A DNA stretch of 64,000 nucleotides from Amorphophallus konjac (GCA_022559845.1 JAHNEJ010001959.1:62001-126000); one strand, 5' to 3'. Shown: positions 1 through 11,350, counted from the stretch's first letter. Translations and numbers: made by a program. The notes: generated by a model not told the origin, from the letters alone.

Positions 1-1190
1 GTTCTGAGTCGGGTCTGCACAGATCAGCTCGTGCGATCCCACGAGAATCGTCACCACGATCAGCACAGATCTCGGATCGAGACGAGATCAGTGGCAGCGC
101 GAAGAGGACTCAAAATCCTACAACCACTCCCAAAGGGATATCCAGAAGGCTTGATAGGAGATCTGGGGAAATTCATAATCAGGAAACTCCAGATCTGGAC
201 AACAGGCTGAGGCAGATCTGCGCGCTGTCACGAAACGAATTACTGAGGGCGATCCAGAACTCCGATCGACGCAAAACCACCTCTCAAATCTTTCTGACTC
301 GATGAAGTATCTTTGAGAATTTTGTTGGAAGCATATGATAAGAGGATGGGGAGGATATGGGGGCGAGTCACATGCCCAAGATCAGTCCCGTCACAGGACT
401 GGGCAGGGTATCACACCCAAGGGGGAAACAAGAGAATCACTCTCTAATTGCAAATTTCCCTCACAAAAACTTCATTAACCTTTACACTAACATAATACAA
501 GTGTTTATATAGTGGTTTGGCAAGGGGAGGGGGCTGGGGAGTTCGATGGAACAAGGGGAAGGGGAGGGGACTGCGCCCCTTTGACTAAGAGAGGGAGAGA
601 GGAGGACAAGGGAACACTAGACTTGCCTAACTTTCACCTACCTTTGAATTTCAAAGGGAAGGGGGGTAGGTGGCAGCCCAACAGCCATTTTTCATGTTCC
701 CATGTGGTAAATGGGGGAGGGAAGAAAAGAAAACAATATAACTAGCCTAATACTTCCAAAGAAGGGGGCGCCCCCTTCATGGGCCAAGAATGGGCCAAGT
801 TTGGTCCATGGCCACCCCTTAAGCCCATTCCATTATGTATGGCTTATGGCCTTTGTAGCCTATATGGCCCATGAAAGAAGGAAGCCCAATTGGGCCTTAC
901 ATGGCTTATGGATCCATCATGATTGTCCAAGGCCAATCCTCCTTAATGGATTCTAAAGGGGCTTTAAACCAAATGGCTTTTAAGAGCCTTTGAATCAGCC
1001 CAAAATGAAAACCCAAGTACAAAGACATATTACAAGCCCAAATTCAATGTAAACAAAGGCTAAAAGTATCCAAACTCAAGCCAAATTATCTCTATTTCAA
1101 AGGCAAGTCGATATAGTCCGATTGGTGCTCCGCGTATGGTACCGTCGGCTTGCTGGTTCGTGCTACTCTCTCATTCCGGTGTCCGGACCA
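1..1190 (-). repeat. 3' LTR of E1 (partial)
   Basis: This matches 4699-5899 along its whole length. On the minus strand the LTR starts TGGTCCGGACACC at 1190; the rest runs off the window. A TATA-like box on the minus strand (CTATATAAACAC, about 500-511) lies next to a G-run-rich stretch at 519-571. Open frames inside it are not coding. Confidence 0.88.
519..571 (+). other. G-run cluster (possible G-quadruplex) in E1 LTR
   Basis: The + strand shows at least six runs of four or five G within about 53 bases, in two groups split by a short AT-containing spacer. The same arrangement recurs in the other LTR at about 5220-5273. It sits just upstream, in element orientation, of the minus-strand TATA-like box. 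G-quadruplex motifs near LTR promoters are known for plant retrotransposons; folding here is inferred only. Confidence 0.5.
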
Positions 1191-1199
1191 ATTCTCCCC
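1191..1199 (-). other. Polypurine tract of E1
   Basis: On the minus strand the sequence GGGGAGAAT abuts the 3' LTR start (TGGTCC...). Position and purine content fit the plus-strand primer of a Ty3-type element. Confidence 0.7.
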
Positions 1200-1659
1200 G
1201 GGTGGGAGGAACTCGACCCCGTCGAGTAAGGGTCCCGAAGCTTGAGCTCTCCGCATGTGATCAAGGCATTGTTCATTGTGGGGCATCCTCGCCAACGCAC
1301 TAAGAGGTTTTGGTAGGCTCCATTCCTTGTGATGATCACCTGCTCATCCAGTATAAAATCTATATGCTTGCGTTGAGGCTGGAAGAGGTGGACTCTCAGG
1401 TGGTGTGTCACTCACAATAGAAGGATAAAGCCCGACACTCACTAGGGATCACTGCGGGTTCCGATATGCTACCAGATCAAAAACATTGAACGTCAAACTG
1501 ACACCATAGTCATCCGGTAGTTCATTAACGTACGCATTAGAACCCACTTGTCTTGTGACTCGGGAAGGGCGGGTATCGCGAGCCTAGAGTTGCTTTACGG
1601 CCCCAAGAGGAAACCGTTCAGGTATGACCCTGATCATGACGTACTCTCCCTTTTGAACT
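1191..1659 (-). pseudogene. Integrase C-terminus and chromodomain-like remnant (E1)
   Basis: The minus-strand translation at about 1480-1659 reads as the post-catalytic end of a Ty3 integrase, with the signatures VMIRVIPERFPLGAVK, GSNAYVNELPDDYG and TFNVFDLVAYR. This is followed in another frame (about 1240-1400) by a chromodomain-like block containing DFILDEQVIITRNG and NLLVRWRG, and a short tail. Stops near 1600 and a frameshift near 1375 break it. The catalytic DDE part is missing; upstream sequence at ~1670 passes directly into an unrelated ORF. It is the scar of a deletion that removed protease through integrase core. The family assignment rests on these motifs; exact lineage within chromovirus-like Ty3 elements is uncertain. 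Confidence 0.72.
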
Positions 1660-1678
1660 CACGGACATGTAGCATGTA

Positions 1679-3442
1679 TCAACTAACTCCGTATACGTGC
1701 ATGGCTGGCCTTTGATTGGGACACGACTTAATGCAAACTCCATATGCATGAAAGAAAAATAAACTACAGAAACAAACAGACACACACATGACCTTAGACA
1801 AACCTATGGGTAGCGCAACCCAAACATATGCAAGGTGGGTAGGACACCCGAATGTGTGCCATGCATACACTAGATGCAACCAAAGGTGGGTAGGATTATG
1901 GACTCCTAGACACCCAAAAAGACACCATGCATGTAAGGACTTCCTATCAGATGTGGGTGTGGGTGGGCTAAGAGGTTCATCACCACTACATGTAGGTAAG
2001 GCATGCCATGCTTCCCAATAATCGGACCTATTGCTATGTGGAGTTTGATTGGCCCGAGTGAGAAGAGAGTGGTGGGGGACTTCCTTGACAAAGTAGAAGG
2101 GAAGTGGTGGATCACGAGGCCCACTAGAGAAGGGGTAAAATGGGTGAAAGAATGTGTGACCCCATGAGATCGACTCCCAGATGTCACGGTCCCAATTGTG
2201 GAATTCTTGGAGGTGTGGGTTGTCACCTTCATCCATTATGGTAGATGGGACGGTGGTCTCATAGAGTAGATATGGGTCCTCCCTCGGGACGGCAATACCG
2301 TAAGAGGGGTCCAATGCAAGCTCATCGAGAACGGGGAAGAGCAATAGAACCTCGGTGGTGATAGGACCCAAGGTGTATAACGAGGTAATAGACCCCAAAG
2401 ATGGGAGCATAAAGCTATGGGTATAGGGTTGGTTAGACCCTAAGGCCAATGTATATGTCAACTGCCTTTGACATTCTAAACTCCTTAATAGATCCTTTAC
2501 ACATTCTATGAAGCAAAAGGACTTGAAAGCGGTGTGATAGGAGTTAATGGAGACTATTAGGAGTATTGGCTCCCAGGGTGGAGAGTAAGGTGGGGTAGGG
2601 ACCAAGCCAGTCCTAAGCCAGCTAAGAAGTGGTTCGGCTACGAGTAGCTTTCCCGTTAAAAACACATGTAGCTCTAGCTGAAGTTCGGAAGGAGAGGATG
2701 GCAACGGAGCACTCACGGGTGATGAAGGAGGGGTCTCCAAGATGGGGAGAGGGCTTAGGGACTCCTTAGATGGGGCTGGGTAAGGGCTACGGGCTATGGC
2801 CTCCCTAGGCTCGGGTACGGCTATAACCGATCTCGGAGGTGGGCAAAGGGAGACCAATGATTCAATATAAGTACATCTCCTATCCACCCGATCTGAAATC
2901 ATTTGCACAAGTTCGGCAACTGTGTGGGTTGGAGTAGGGAGATCATGGTGGACTCGCCCATAGTCAATCGGCCTAGGGTTGGGTCTAGGCTCATCTATGT
3001 GTGGGGGTCTTTGATTCCAACTTGGACCCACTTGGTTGGAAGTGAGTGGGTGTGATCGGTTGAAGGTGATAGGTTGAGGAACGTAGACCTTCCTAAGCTC
3101 TCTCTTCATGTCCCACTATGACTCGATGGGCCATTGCCTCCTAACCTCTCTCAAACATTCAATGTAGTCCCACTTTTCGGCGGCCTCATGAAGAAGCCGC
3201 TCTTTGGCGAAAGAGAATTGCATTGCCTCGGACATAGTATAACACTCAAAATATGCGTCCATGGTGGCTTCCCACTTGAGGTAGTCGCTCGGGACCTTGG
3301 TTCCATAAAAGTCCGAGGCTTCGGGCCTACGGATGTGGTGGGGTTGGATTCCCCATCCTTGGTGGTGTCGCCACCATTCATATGAACTAGGCGTTTGGGA
3401 ACCCATGGGACTCGGGGAGCTAATGGATGGCCATGCCGACAC
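1679..3442 (-). pseudogene. Gag-like polyprotein of E1 with long unrecognised C-terminal extension
   Basis: A single reading frame of 588 codons is interrupted only by one stop at about 3116-3118. Residues 1-50 are Pro/Ser/His-rich. Residues ~45-95 carry a Ty3-type gag core (FYGTKVPSDYLKWEATMDAY; later AAEKWDYIE), and just after the stop comes the usual LRKVYVPQPI segment. Gag proteins of this type package element RNA in cytoplasmic particles. From about codon 125 on the sequence stops resembling gag: first a Pro-rich stretch, then ~330 residues I cannot identify, rich in hydrophobic and aromatic residues near the C-terminus. No CCHC zinc knuckle is visible. The extension occupies the place where protease and RT should be. 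It could be foreign sequence, or non-coding DNA that happens to be open; 470 codons without a stop argues mildly against chance. Confidence 0.6.
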
Positions 3443-3720
3443 TTGGACACGACACTAGACACGACCCAAAAATATGATGTAAAGTTGAAATGAGACTCAA
3501 CTAAACACCGAGACACGACTATGTTGGAATGCACTAACTAGGAACCTAGACTTAACCCACTATTCAGTACGTGGCGGAGCTAATCGATCCAAAGATCACT
3601 CGCCCAAGTGTGCGGCCTTCCCGATAGGCGTAACCTAACGATCGGACGACACCTTTTAATATACCGAATATTGGAATGCAAATACAACCTTGGACTTAAA
3701 TGACCCTAGACTTAAACCGA

Positions 3721-3733
3721 CGCTCTGATACCA
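3721..3733 (-). other. Primer-binding site of E1 (initiator Met-tRNA type)
   Basis: On the minus strand TGGTATCAGAGCG lies three bases after the LTR end. This is the classic complement of the 3' end of plant initiator Met-tRNA and fixes the element's orientation. Confidence 0.92.
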
Positions 3734-3736
3734 ATT

Positions 3737-5899
3737 TGAAGCGGGACGGATGACGACCGGGCTAAGACGTACGACGGACTTGATGTGCGGCCAGCACTAA
3801 CACGCTAAAGGCAAGCCGGGCGGCTGACCACCGTGGCATTCTCTGGGTGGAGACGTCTCTCAACAGCACTCTAACTAGCCCAGCGATCGTCCCTTGCGAG
3901 GGAAACATGGGGATCGCAGCTGTTAAGGAACCACCGTCGCCTACGGGCATCCAGTTCGGGCTTGGTGCTCGACTAGAGCTAAGGAACGGGCGCTCACAAC
4001 TCACAATCACGGTGATTTGTAACTAGCTAACGGCCCTAATCTCACAAACGCAGTATAATAGACCATATACTAAATCAGCAATGTGAGAGAGGAACGAAGC
4101 GCATACCTCCACGACTAGGCGTGCGGAAGAATTTCCGGCCGAATCCGACAACCCCAATACACATATGCAATAAGATTACAATTTCAGAAATATTTGCCCA
4201 CTCCACGCAGGGAGGTATAGGGCTACAAAGACCACTTTTGGGGTTGCTGGAACCCGGGTTGACGGGCCACACTCGCAGGAGGCGAGGGATGCGAGTCGGA
4301 GCCGATCAGGTGAGCTGAATGGAAGTCGACTCGGTTCTGTCCGAGCTGGTCACCCTACGCAGCAAACCTACGGAGGCCGGTACGCCAAGATCCGATGGCG
4401 GATTGGAGAGCCGTTTGTTGGAGAACGTCGGCGACAATACGTAGTTTGTCCACTCTGAAGGGCGCAAACAGATGCCTTCGATCAGATCTGGGCGCAGCAG
4501 TGACTGATTTGAGCTTCTGGTTCTGTGCTCACAGAACTGCACATGAAGACAAATAATTATGGGAAAATTGGTTTCCGATGTCGGATCGAGGCGCCGTTTG
4601 TGGGAGCTCGTTGGCGACGTCCAGAGGAAGAATTACACCAAAGATCTCACACATATCTGGGAGGGATGAGGCGGGGCAGGCTCTGGAAGTCGGCTCTGGT
4701 TCTGAGTCGGGTCTGCACAGATCAGCTCGCGCGATCCCACGAGAATCATCGCCACGATCAGCACAGATCTCAGATCGAGACGAGATCAGCGGCAGCGCGA
4801 ATAGGACTCAAAATCCTACAACCACTCCCAAAGGGAGCTCCAGAAGGCTTGAGAGGAGATCTGGGGAAATTCGTAATCAGGAAACTCCAGATCTGGACAG
4901 CAGGCTGAGGTAGATCTGCACGCCGTCACGAAACGAATTACTGCGGGCGATCCAGAACTCCGATCGACGCGAAACCACCTCTCAAATCTTTCTGACTCGA
5001 TGAAGTATCACTGAGAATTTTGGTGGAAGCATATGATAAGAGGATAGGGAGGATATGGGGGCGAGTCACACGCCTAAGATCAGTCCCGTCACAGGACTGG
5101 GTAGGGTATCACACCCAAGGGGGAAACAAGAGAATCACTCTCTAATTGCAAATTTCTCTCACAAAAACTTCATTAACCTTTACACTAACATAATACAAGT
5201 GTTTATATAGTGGTTTGGTAAGGGGAGGGGGCTAGGGAGTTCGATGGAACAAGGGGAAGGGGAGGGGGCTGCGCCCCTTTGACTAAGAGAGGGAGAGAGG
5301 GGGACAAGGGAACACTAGACTTGCCTAACTTTCACCTACCTTTGAATTTCAAAGGGAAGGGGGGTAGGTGGCAGCCATACTTTTGGACCAGCAGCCATTT
5401 TTCATATTCCCATGTGGTAAATGGGGGACGGAAGAAAAGAAAACAAAATAACTAGCCTAATACTTCCAAAGAAGGGGACGTCCCCTTCATGGGCCAAGAA
5501 CGGGCCAAGTTTGGTCCATGGCCACCCCTTAAGCCCATTCCATTATGTATGGCTTATGGCCTTTGTAGCCTAGATGGCCCATGAAAGAAGGAAGCCCAAT
5601 TGGGCCTTACATGGCTTATGGATCCATCATGATGGTCCAAGGCCAATCCTCCTTAATGGATTCTAAAGGGGCTTTAAACCAAATGGCTTTTAAGAGCCTT
5701 ACAATCAGCCCAAAATGAAAACCCAAGTACAAAGACACATTACAAGCCCAAATTCAATGTAAACAAAGGCTAAAAGTATCCAAACTCAAGCCAAATTATC
5801 TCCATTTCAAAGGAAAGCTGATGTAGTCCGATTGGTGCTCCGCGTATGGTACCGTCGGCTCGCTGTTCGTGCTACTCGCTCGTTCCGGTGTCCGCACCA
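3737..5899 (-). repeat. 5' LTR of E1 (2163 bp)
   Basis: It begins TGAAGCGGGA and ends GTCCGCACCA on the + strand, i.e. TG...CA on either strand. Its first ~900 bp are related to solo LTR E at 59760-61889 (shared block CCCACTCCACGCAGGGAGGT), so both belong to one LTR superfamily with different outer ends. A minus-strand TATA-like box is at about 5207-5218. Compared with the other LTR it has a ~20-bp extra segment near 5376. Confidence 0.88.
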
Positions 5900-6610
5900 G
5901 AGTGCCTAGAAACTCACAGTTAAGTGTTAAAACGTGAGAAAATCATGAGATCAAAAAATTGGCGTCTCACATGGTAGGCCCCCATTCAAGAATAGGCGTC
6001 TCCCTGGAGAGGCGTTAATTTATAATTTTCTAAAATTTAAAATATGTTAACAGAAATTCGCGTCTGGTATAGCAGGCGCTCATTCATATATGGGCGTCAA
6101 TCTATTCCGATGCTCATTCTTTATTGCCAGTATTTTATCAAATAAAACAAGAATTGGCTTCTGTTAGATCAAACGCTTATTCATAAATTTTAATTTTTTA
6201 GTTGATAAATCAAAAGTTGGCATCTAGCAAGACAGGCGCTCATTCTTTTTATTTTAGAGGCCGCTGAGCACCGGGCGGGTGCGTTCACAGGTACATAATG
6301 CTATTGATATTGTTCATATTGGGGATGAACAATGTCGTTTTACTTTTTATGGGGAAAATCAGGAAACTAAAAACATGGTCATGAAGAGAAAATTATCAGG
6401 AATCCAAAAATATACTTTATGCAAATTTCAGATACATGGTTCAATATATATAGATTTTTAAGCATGAGTGATTTATTAATAGCATGTAAAAAATGGCGTC
6501 GGTGGTGGCCGACGTTCATTAAAATAGCGTCAGAACCGGTGGTCGCATATTTCAAACATAAGCAGCCACGGGGTTGGACGCTAATTCTTTTTATACATAA
6601 AATGAAATAA
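5900..6610. repeat. CACTA-like subterminal hairpin-motif array
   Basis: Copies of GGCGCTCATTC (about 6085, 6235), variants at 5985, 6115 and 6170, and interspersed GGCGTC/GCGTCT words recur every 50-75 bp. Near 6490-6525 there is a dyad, GGCGTCGG...CCGACGTTC. Short, inverted GC-rich words in an AT-rich background are typical of subterminal regions of CACTA (En/Spm) transposons. No CACTA terminus was found, so it is a fragment or a related MITE. The short open frames here are not coding. Confidence 0.45.
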
Positions 6611-7465
6611 CGAGATATAGAGAGCTAGCAGGACATGAACTGTACATGCATGTGACATATATTTTTACATATTCACGATGTTTGATCTTTGATTAGAGAA
6701 AATCTACCTTGTGGAGTGATTGGAACGACGATCGAGGGAGAAAGTAAGAGAATAAGCAACAGCAGGCGCTAATAGAGGAAGCAAGGCTTCCTGTAATCAC
6801 AGCAACTGCGGCGAGGGGAAAAGGAAGAAGGCGACGTCACTGACGGAGTCACAGTAATCAGTAGAAGAAAGGAACGATGGTGACGACAACGCGGTCGCAA
6901 ATGCAACCGAAGAGGATGTCGAACGCCCACGGCCTTCGATAGCAACGGTAGAAGGCGGCAGGAGGAAGAAGAGAAACGAATCTTCCTCACGTAGCAGCAG
7001 TAGCAACTGCGACATAGCAGGAAGATGAACGCAGGAAGAAGATGTCCTTCACGTCTTCTTCACGTTTGTGGGAGAAAAGAAGGAAGATTCTTCTCGTATG
7101 CAGGAGAACAACTGTAGCAGGATGGAGGTAGGGGACGACGAATGGCACAATCGCATGCAGTAGCGACAATAGCCTCTACCCGATCGACAAAGGGGGTTAT
7201 TTATAGGGATTGAAACCCTAAGGGGGGTCGATGTCCAATGAGAGCAGGGTTCTAAAAACTGTTCCATGCGTTGCTCCGCATGTTACTCATCCTACCAAAT
7301 ATACATCCGCTTACCCTATTTGCATTGTGAAAACCCTAAAGCTCCACCCCATGCAGTGTTCGATGAGTTTATGGGTTTGGTGGACTTTTAACATTCGAAG
7401 GCCAACACCTAAGGTTTTCCTAAAGGACTATTTGCTTCTTACGTGAAGTCCATTTGAAAGTTCAT
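6611..7465. other. Unassigned intergenic sequence
   Basis: I see no gene or repeat that I can name. Between about 6720 and 7200 it is GA-rich with GAAGAAG-type runs, which makes spurious Ser/Leu-rich frames on the minus strand. Confidence 0.4.
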
Positions 7466-7482
7466 ATATATATATATATATA
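7463..7482. repeat. (TA)n microsatellite
   Basis: About ten TA dinucleotides, followed by AAACTTATAG. Confidence 0.9.
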
Positions 7483-8573
7483 AACTTATAGATGGTTTGG
7501 GGTTTGGGCATTTAAACTTGGTGGGTTTTGGGATCATGCTTTTCTATCACGTGAGGTTTTAAAAGGTTGTGTCAAAAAGGCCCTATATTATTCATATATC
7601 TAAATCTATTTGTTATTCATTAAACCTCATACATGCAGCTATATCCATTAATAGTTTACAAACGTATTTATATATAAGGCCCATTAGCCTTTACATGTAA
7701 GGCCCATACGACTATTGGGTTTTACCATTGGTGTTTTACATTTCATTTAATTTGGCCCTTAGAGATTTTTATTAGGTTTAATTTATTTAAGGAAATTTCA
7801 TTTCCTAATTTACTCGGGATGCTACAAAATCGTCTGCCCCCTCCATATATAAATACCAAGTTATCTACTTGAAGAGTTTGCTACTGCTACCACCAAAGCT
7901 GCCTGGAGAAGAGAAGAACGAAAAAAGAGAGGAAGAAGAAAGAGAGAGCATGCTTGAAGTCTCCCGCGGAGAACCTTGAGAGAAAAAGAAGAGAGGAAAG
8001 TTTCGCAGCTCAGGATCCAACTCGTGCCAGTCCAGTAGCGTTGAAGTTGCAGACTGAAGTTTACACCCTCTTTTGTTCGGTCTTCTATTTTCTATCAGAA
8101 GCTGCATTTTGAATTTCTTGTTTGGAGTTTTTCTTTGTTGTTTCTCATTTCCTTTCTCAGACGTTTGGTTTGTGATTGCTGAGCTTCCTCAACAGTATTC
8201 CGATACCCTGTTTTATGGACCGAAGTGTGTGTTAGCTGCCTCGCAGCCATGTGTGTATGTGTGTTCTTCTTGGCCAGTAGTGGAAGCCTCACCGATTTGG
8301 TGAGGGGTGGACGTAGGCCTGTTAGATAGCAACCGAATCAACTTAAAACTTGTGGGTTGTGATTTGCTGCGTCAACTCTCTTTCATCTACCCCCTTCACA
8401 GGTGTTGTGATTCGATCAACGTGTTTCATGTGTTTGTGCTTCAAACAGCTTGGGTGTTAGTATGGAATCGCACTTGAAATAGCTCCCTCTGCTTAGTCGT
8501 CTTTGTTTAATTTTCGAAGTGACTAAAAATCAGGTGTGGGATCTATTCACCCCCCTCTAGATCCACTCACACC
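7483..8573 (+). repeat. Copia-type LTR, 3' part (start not defined)
   Basis: A TATA-like box (TATATAAATA, 7846-7855) is followed by a GA-rich leader, then by GGGGTGGACGTAGGCC (~8305) and the terminal block CTATTCACCCCCCTCTAG (~8548-8565). These are characteristic of the R-U5 end of Tork/Angela-like copia LTRs. The inverse of the terminal block begins the LTR of element F at 62085. A Met-tRNA-like primer site with mismatches (TTATCAGAGG, ~8577-8586) follows, so this may be a 5' LTR end on the plus strand. The left end and any partner LTR are not visible. Confidence 0.55.
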
Positions 8574-8768
8574 ACTTATCAGAGGGATCGCAGAGGGTGC
8601 TGGTTTTCCTATTGTCTCATGGGCAAAGGGAGACAAAGGGTTATTTTCTCACGAGAAGGCGAATACAAGGGAGAACCTTCTCAACTTTAACTTTTTAACC
8701 GTTGGATGGGCTAAAGAAGAATGGCTAGGATTTAGTTGCAGCAGAATCCATTGCCACCTGTGTTAATA
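8574..8768. other. Short unassigned stretch after copia-type LTR
   Basis: It contains the degenerate primer-binding-like sequence, then nothing recognisable. It could be the truncated leader of the same element. Confidence 0.3.
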
Positions 8769-8769
8769 C

Positions 8770-8828
<59 letters not shown>

Positions 8829-8847
8829 GTATATGTGTATATATATA
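8769..8847. repeat. (AT)n microsatellite
   Basis: Nearly uninterrupted TA repeats with a few TG steps; TA repeats resume at 9018-9029 on the far side of the hairpin element. Confidence 0.92.
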
Positions 8848-9017
8848 GGGAAATGTTCACATGGGGCCGACTCCATGATAATTTGCCATGGGGCCGGCAT
8901 CTGGGCCCTTCATCTCGTGCGCCCTCCACCTCACAGATGTTCACCTCCTAGATGAAGGGTCCAGATGCTGGCCCCATGGCAAATTACCATGGGGCCGGCC
9001 CCATGTGAACTTCTCCC
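8848..9017. mobile_element. Hairpin MITE (~170 bp) inside TA microsatellite
   Basis: Two ~68-bp arms (8848-8915 and 8950-9017) are near-perfect inverted repeats: GGGAAATGTTCACATGGGGC opens the left arm and its complement GCCCCATGTGAACTTCTCCC closes the right arm. The loop is ~34 bp. Both sides are TA repeats, compatible with insertion at TA, but a duplication cannot be told from the microsatellite. It has no coding capacity and must be mobilised in trans. Superfamily (mariner- or MULE-like) is not settled. Confidence 0.75.
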
Positions 9018-9029
9018 TATATATATATA

Positions 9030-9779
9030 CACGTAAAGCGAAGATACCCAAAGAAATCTAATATGAGATTAAACTTCAACATCTCTCTTGGTATTGATTC
9101 GGATTGTTACAATATGAGTAGCGCAATTGAACATACAAGATGGAGTATGTCCGAAATGGTGGATCTAACCGGTAGGCCCAACTCTGATACTATGTTAAAG
9201 GTCTCAATTTTAATAAACAACTTAGGTATTGGGTTGAGAGAATTTTCAACATATATAGAGTGAAGGTGTCCATGAAAATCTGATGTTAGACTGAACCTCA
9301 ACACTATCACCACAACTGAAGGTGCCGATGTTAGTCATCTTATCGGAAATTTTATGCCCACTTCGCGACTATTATTTCTTCTCATAACTTGAATGATTGT
9401 TACTATTTCAATGTTTACAAACTATTTTTGAAGATTGTATTCTTCAAGAGAAAAACGATCCATGTATACATAGGACATGCGAACAATAAGAGCAATATGT
9501 TTTTTCATTGTTTATAGGAAGGATCCAAGCACGACTTTCTTTAATTTTCATCTATAAGTGGAGAGAAAACTATGTATATCCTCTTCAATTAAAATATGAA
9601 ATATAAATTTTGAAATACGATTATCAAGTTACTCACTATTCATCATATATAAACGTTACGTGAGGAGGAAGTTCGAGAAAGCACCCTCTCCTTCTCATCT
9701 ATGATAGTATTTATACAGGTACGACACCCCAAAGGTGGGAAAGGCCGACCGGTGAACCTGCTAATATATACAAGGGACT
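9030..9779. other. Unassigned intergenic sequence
   Basis: No gene or repeat with support. AT-rich, with short unconvincing open frames on both strands at 9063-9313 and 9643-9898. Confidence 0.35.
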
Positions 9780-10435
9780 CACTATACCAAGAACATATAC
9801 CTACAACAAAAGTCATAGGTAAAGACACAAAAATCATAGGTATTTACTTTATCTACCACTCTCCTTACACATATGTGTTGTCGGTAAAAATTATATAGGT
9901 AAAATTTTACCTACGCGACATAAAATCATAGGAATAGGGATATAAACACCTATGGTTTTATGTCGCGTAGGTAATTACCTATGCTAATAAATTGGTAGGA
10001 ATAGAGATGCTCCATTGCTACGATTTTATACTACATAGGTAATTGCCTACGCGTCATAAAATAATAGGAATAGCAATGTCAACACCGATGGTTTTATGTC
10101 ACGTAGGAAAATGTTTATCTACGCAATTTTTACCTACGACGATGATATTTCTCATAAAATCGTAGGTAATGTACAACCGTCGGTAACATGATCAAATCGT
10201 AGGTAATGTAAACGAACCATAGGTACCGTGTGCAAACCATAGGTAATATACATTCGTAAGTAACTTGTAAGAATCACAGGTAACCTGTACTAACCATAGA
10301 TAACCCATGTGAACTATAGGTAACCTATAACATATGGAGTAATCTGTAGGTGACCTGTAGTAATAGTAGGTAACCTATGTGAACTATAGGTAACCTATAA
10401 TAACATTCATAGGTAACCCGTAATATACACATTCA
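9780..10435 (+). mobile_element. CACTA-like transposon end with subterminal repeats
   Basis: The sequence opens CACTATACCAAGAA, the form of a CACTA terminal inverted repeat. It is followed by dense subterminal repeats: two long hairpins built on CCTACGCGACATAAAATC (9910-9971 and ~10046-10108), then about a dozen copies of ATAGGTAAC-type units between 10140 and 10435. In CACTA elements such repeats bind the transposase. No transposase ORF and no opposite terminus are seen, so this is a partial or very decayed copy. The 3-bp target duplication cannot be checked. Confidence 0.6.
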
Positions 10436-10959
10436 CAAATTATACAGATTCACAACCTGTACATCCACATCATTCACATATGAATCATAAATCAAAAAAT
10501 TAATCATATTAATATTATATGCAAAATATTTTCATTTATAATCACATTGTGTGGCAATGTATCATGATGTTTATCCCCATGTACAAAAATATGTAGATAT
10601 AATTTCATGATAATATTTATACAATCAAAATTACTGTAAACTTTTTGTCATCAATATAAATATCAAAATGGGAGGAGTCTAACATATCACCAAATAAGTA
10701 AGAAAATCACAAGCTAGGAGAGTGACTCCTCGTCTTCGCATCAGGGATTAACTACAAAATAGATAAATGGTTATGTACACAATTTCACTTCAAAGTTAAA
10801 CATGCCAATTTGAACTTAGAAATGAAACAATGATACTTCACATACAGATTTTGTAAGCCATAGAATATGGCTCCCTATGACATCTATAATTTCCTTCCTA
10901 TCTTGATCTTTAATGATAAGTGGAGCATCAAAGTTGTCACTAAATGAAAATGCGCTATC
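10436..10959. other. Unassigned AT-rich sequence
   Basis: No gene or clear repeat. It may be interior of the CACTA-like element beside it. Confidence 0.3.
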
Positions 10960-11350
10960 AGCGAAAAAAAATTAGCTACGGAACTTTCCATCGTTAAATG
11001 GAGACAGATTAGTGATAAAAAAATAATCCATCGCTAATATGTAGAATGTGAAAATTTAGGATTAAATAGGGACAATTTTGCGACAGAAAATTTCGTCTCC
11101 CAAATTGTTGCAACAGAAACTGTTTCCTCCTCTAATTCGTCACAAAGTAGTGACTGAATAGCGATGAAAATTAGTCTATCGCAAATAGAGATAGATTTGA
11201 GATGTAAATTTTGGTCGCAGATTATGAGTCAAATATTTGGGAGTGAAATTTTTTGATTGGTAATCCTTCGTAAATTAACAATAGATTAGAGATAAAATTT
11301 AAATGTTCGCTAAATATGGAGACGGATTTGAGATAAAAATTCCATCGCTA
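10960..11350. repeat. Second CACTA-like subterminal array
   Basis: Words such as CCATCGCTA, GATTAGTGAT, GGAGACGGATTTGAGAT and ATAGCGATGAAAATT recur in both orientations every 30-60 bp. The style matches CACTA subterminal repeats, but the core word differs from that at 9.9-10.4 kb, so it may be another family or the other end of a divergent element. Confidence 0.4.

Larger units (their letters stand above)
1..5899 (-). mobile_element. Ty3-like LTR retrotransposon E1, non-autonomous, truncated by window start
   Basis: Two long direct repeats (1-1190 and 3737-5899, window base 1 aligning with 4699) flank a short 2.5 kb interior. Reading on the minus strand, the order is 5' LTR (right), Met-tRNA-type primer-binding site, gag-like ORF, a remnant of the integrase C-terminus with a chromodomain-like segment, a purine tract, and 3' LTR (left). 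Protease, reverse transcriptase, RNase H and the integrase catalytic core are absent, so the copy could not move on its own. The LTRs differ at roughly 6% of positions in the first 230 aligned bases by eye, so it is not a recent insertion. The left target-site duplication lies outside the window; the five bases after the right end are GAGTG. Confidence 0.88.

Noticed and set aside
6797..7446. Possible small gene with Ser/Leu-rich frames
   Set aside because: Frames come from GA-rich sequence on the opposite strand; no start context, splice sites or homology to support a gene.
10140..10435. CRISPR-like or direct-repeat array
   Set aside because: Eukaryotic context, variable unit and no constant spacer; fits CACTA subterminal repeats.
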